Below, piece by piece: positions 20,571-21,630 of a DNA stretch of 21,630 nucleotides. The DNA is from Lenisia limosa (taxonomy: Eukaryota > Breviatea), in the NCBI GenBank assembly GCA_001655205.1, contig LPNZ01001435.1, positions 1 through 21,630 of the forward strand, read 5' to 3'. A model generated the notes under the pieces. It had not been told where the DNA came from. It searched no databases and saw only the letters and a program-made list of their open reading frames with translations. A program made the position numbers and the translations under genes. Every line of letters starts with the position of its first letter. Position 1 is the stretch's first letter.

Positions 20571-20932
20571 ATGAGAGGTGTAGTGGTATAGGTATGTACA
20601 CTGTGCCTGCTTCTCTTTTTATCTATAACAGTTCAGACATTCAAACCAGGACACCCCAACCCAAATTCAAAACAAACTTAAAACCAAAAACAAAAACAAA
20701 GATCTGATGATCATGTTCCGGAAAGCGCCATACCTTAGGAGGCAACGAAGTATAAATGCCAGCCTGGCCTGATATTTTCATCACTCCGATCCTGCCGTTG
20801 TCTCACACATCCAAAAGTTGTGATAGTTCAATAGACAAGCAACAAAACAAATGTCAAAAGAAGTTGGCAGACAACCCAGAATAAGTAACACGGCCCAGAG
20901 CTGCTGGGACTATGTCATATCTAATACATTGT
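20571..20932. other. Spacer between two minus-strand genes
   Basis: About 360 bases between the stop of the right-edge gene and the ATG of the basic-protein gene. On the minus strand 20781-20734 reads MKISGQAGIYTSLPPK and then a GTATGG donor. It could be a first exon of the basic-protein gene joining an acceptor at 20600-20607, but that acceptor lacks a pyrimidine tract. The rest is probably promoter and 3' UTR. Confidence 0.4.
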
Positions 20933-21616
20933 TCAGTAGAGGTCTATGGACCATCTAGCCATATAGAGACACCAATTATCGCCTTCATTGTCGTCTTTTT
21001 CTTCAACGACTTTTTCTTCAACGATGTTTACTTGATCATCTTAAGAGCAACCACGGGTTCAGTTTTTCGTTTATTTTTGAACTAGAGCAATTAGAAAGCA
21101 GTACAATATATCAACTTGCATAATAATCCAAAGCAAAGTACTTATTAATTTACCCTTACTTTTGATAATAATATTACAAAAAAAGGCGTCTGTAGCTTAC
21201 CAAAACTTGATTGACAGCAGAGAGCCAGGGCAAAACCGCTGGGTGACTGTCATTTAGAACATGAACGTTGTTACTAAAGTGTAAATATCAAAAGGAAGGA
21301 AATCATGTAAAAGTGGGAAAAAACCTGAGATATCCGGGAAGGCACAAAAATTGGAGAACCAACAAACAAGTCTTTTTGCATCAGCGCTTTAAGATGAGAA
21401 ACTAGTGTTGCCGCGTCCTTACAAAACTTTGAACCGCGACCAATCACTAAAAGGTCAAATATTCTCTCCTGCAAAAAACAACAACAAAAAAAAACGCTCA
21501 CAGGCTGGAAGAGGAGGGCACTTTGGTATATTGATTCCTTCTGCCTTAGATGGGTCGGAAGCAAATAATTCGGCAATTTCAGTTGCAGCATATTGGAGAA
21601 TGAGTGGGTTTGTCGA
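20933..21616 (-). CDS. Unrecognised gene, 3' part (5' end off window)
   Basis: Four phase-consistent exons: 21616-21502, 21468-21325, 21246-21201, 21039-20933, about 137 residues. The clearest piece is exon 21468-21325, containing ERIFDLLVIGRGSKFCKDAA, LVSHLKALMQKDLFVGSPIF and VPSRISQ. The tail is acidic, with an 18-base duplication that repeats VVEEK, and ends ARWSIDLY before TGA. The first exon is entered from outside the window with an acceptor at 21617-21618 and is open in two frames; LRQKESIYQSALLFQP keeps phase with the next exon. A second 3' path (AVLPWLSAVNQVL, then FKNKRKTEPVVALKMIK, TAA 21028-21030) also reads well but needs a phase shift. The family is not recognised. Confidence 0.55.
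21469..21501 (-). other. 33-nt poly-T intron
   Basis: Read on the minus strand it is GTGAGCG, a T tract broken by GTTGTTG, and TTTTTTGCAG. It joins a phase-0 exon end (LLFQP) to ERIFDLL without a frame change. The flanking frame is also open across it, so retention would still give an open frame (VSVFFCCCFLQ inserted). Confidence 0.55.
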
Positions 21617-21630
21617 CTATCAGGTCACCA

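Noticed and set aside
20422-20601. Alternative frame of the first basic-protein exon (ECDQQSTCKPIKAPR)
   Set aside because: It is open, but the other frame starts with ATG, has the composition of the rest of the protein and keeps phase through two downstream exons.

Overview
This is nuclear DNA of an intron-dense eukaryote, most likely a free-living protist. Every protein I could assemble is broken into many short exons (15-270 bases) joined at GT-AG introns, some as short as 33-55 bases, and no long uninterrupted ORF exists. Gene models were built by hand: exons were accepted when the frame stayed open, AG/GT borders were present and codon phase carried through to the next exon. The lineage cannot be fixed from the sequence. 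Copine, a fibrinogen-type domain and a membrane cyclase-like protein together fit several protist groups. Eight runs of N interrupt the window; three of them (3873-4081, 17147-17221, 17604-17733) cut into or abut modelled exons.

Layout, left to right. Bases 1-174 are a 29-bp tandem repeat. From 6629 down to 284, on the minus strand, lies a 24-exon gene for a multi-pass membrane protein. Its order is a first membrane cassette, a soluble domain that resembles the C-terminal half of a class III nucleotidyl cyclase core, a phosphorylatable and acidic linker, and a second membrane cassette, as in adenylyl cyclases (M1-C1-M2), but no C2 domain is seen. At 7277-9477 (plus) is a 10-exon, 236-aa protein with a coiled-coil-like start and a clear fibrinogen-type signature. 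At 10382-15579 (plus) is a complete 21-exon copine (C2A-C2B-vWA, 551 aa). Converging on it, 15888-20570 (minus) encodes a long, basic, Ser/Thr/Pro-rich, probably disordered protein with several S/T-P-x-K/R sites. At the right edge, 20933-21616 (minus) holds the 3' part of an unrecognised gene that runs off the window.

The genes do not look like a pathway cluster. Three are plausible signalling or surface proteins (cyclase-like protein, calcium-responsive copine, fibrinogen-like protein), but adjacency alone is weak evidence in a eukaryote.

The most unusual structure is in the introns. They carry three families of short dispersed elements: a ~150-bp element with 10-15-bp target duplications, one of which copies a splice donor; a ~100-bp inverted-repeat element with a 9-bp target duplication; and a 68-bp inverted-repeat element. 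There are also minisatellites of 29, 31, 36 and 38 bp. All dispersed copies found lie inside introns.
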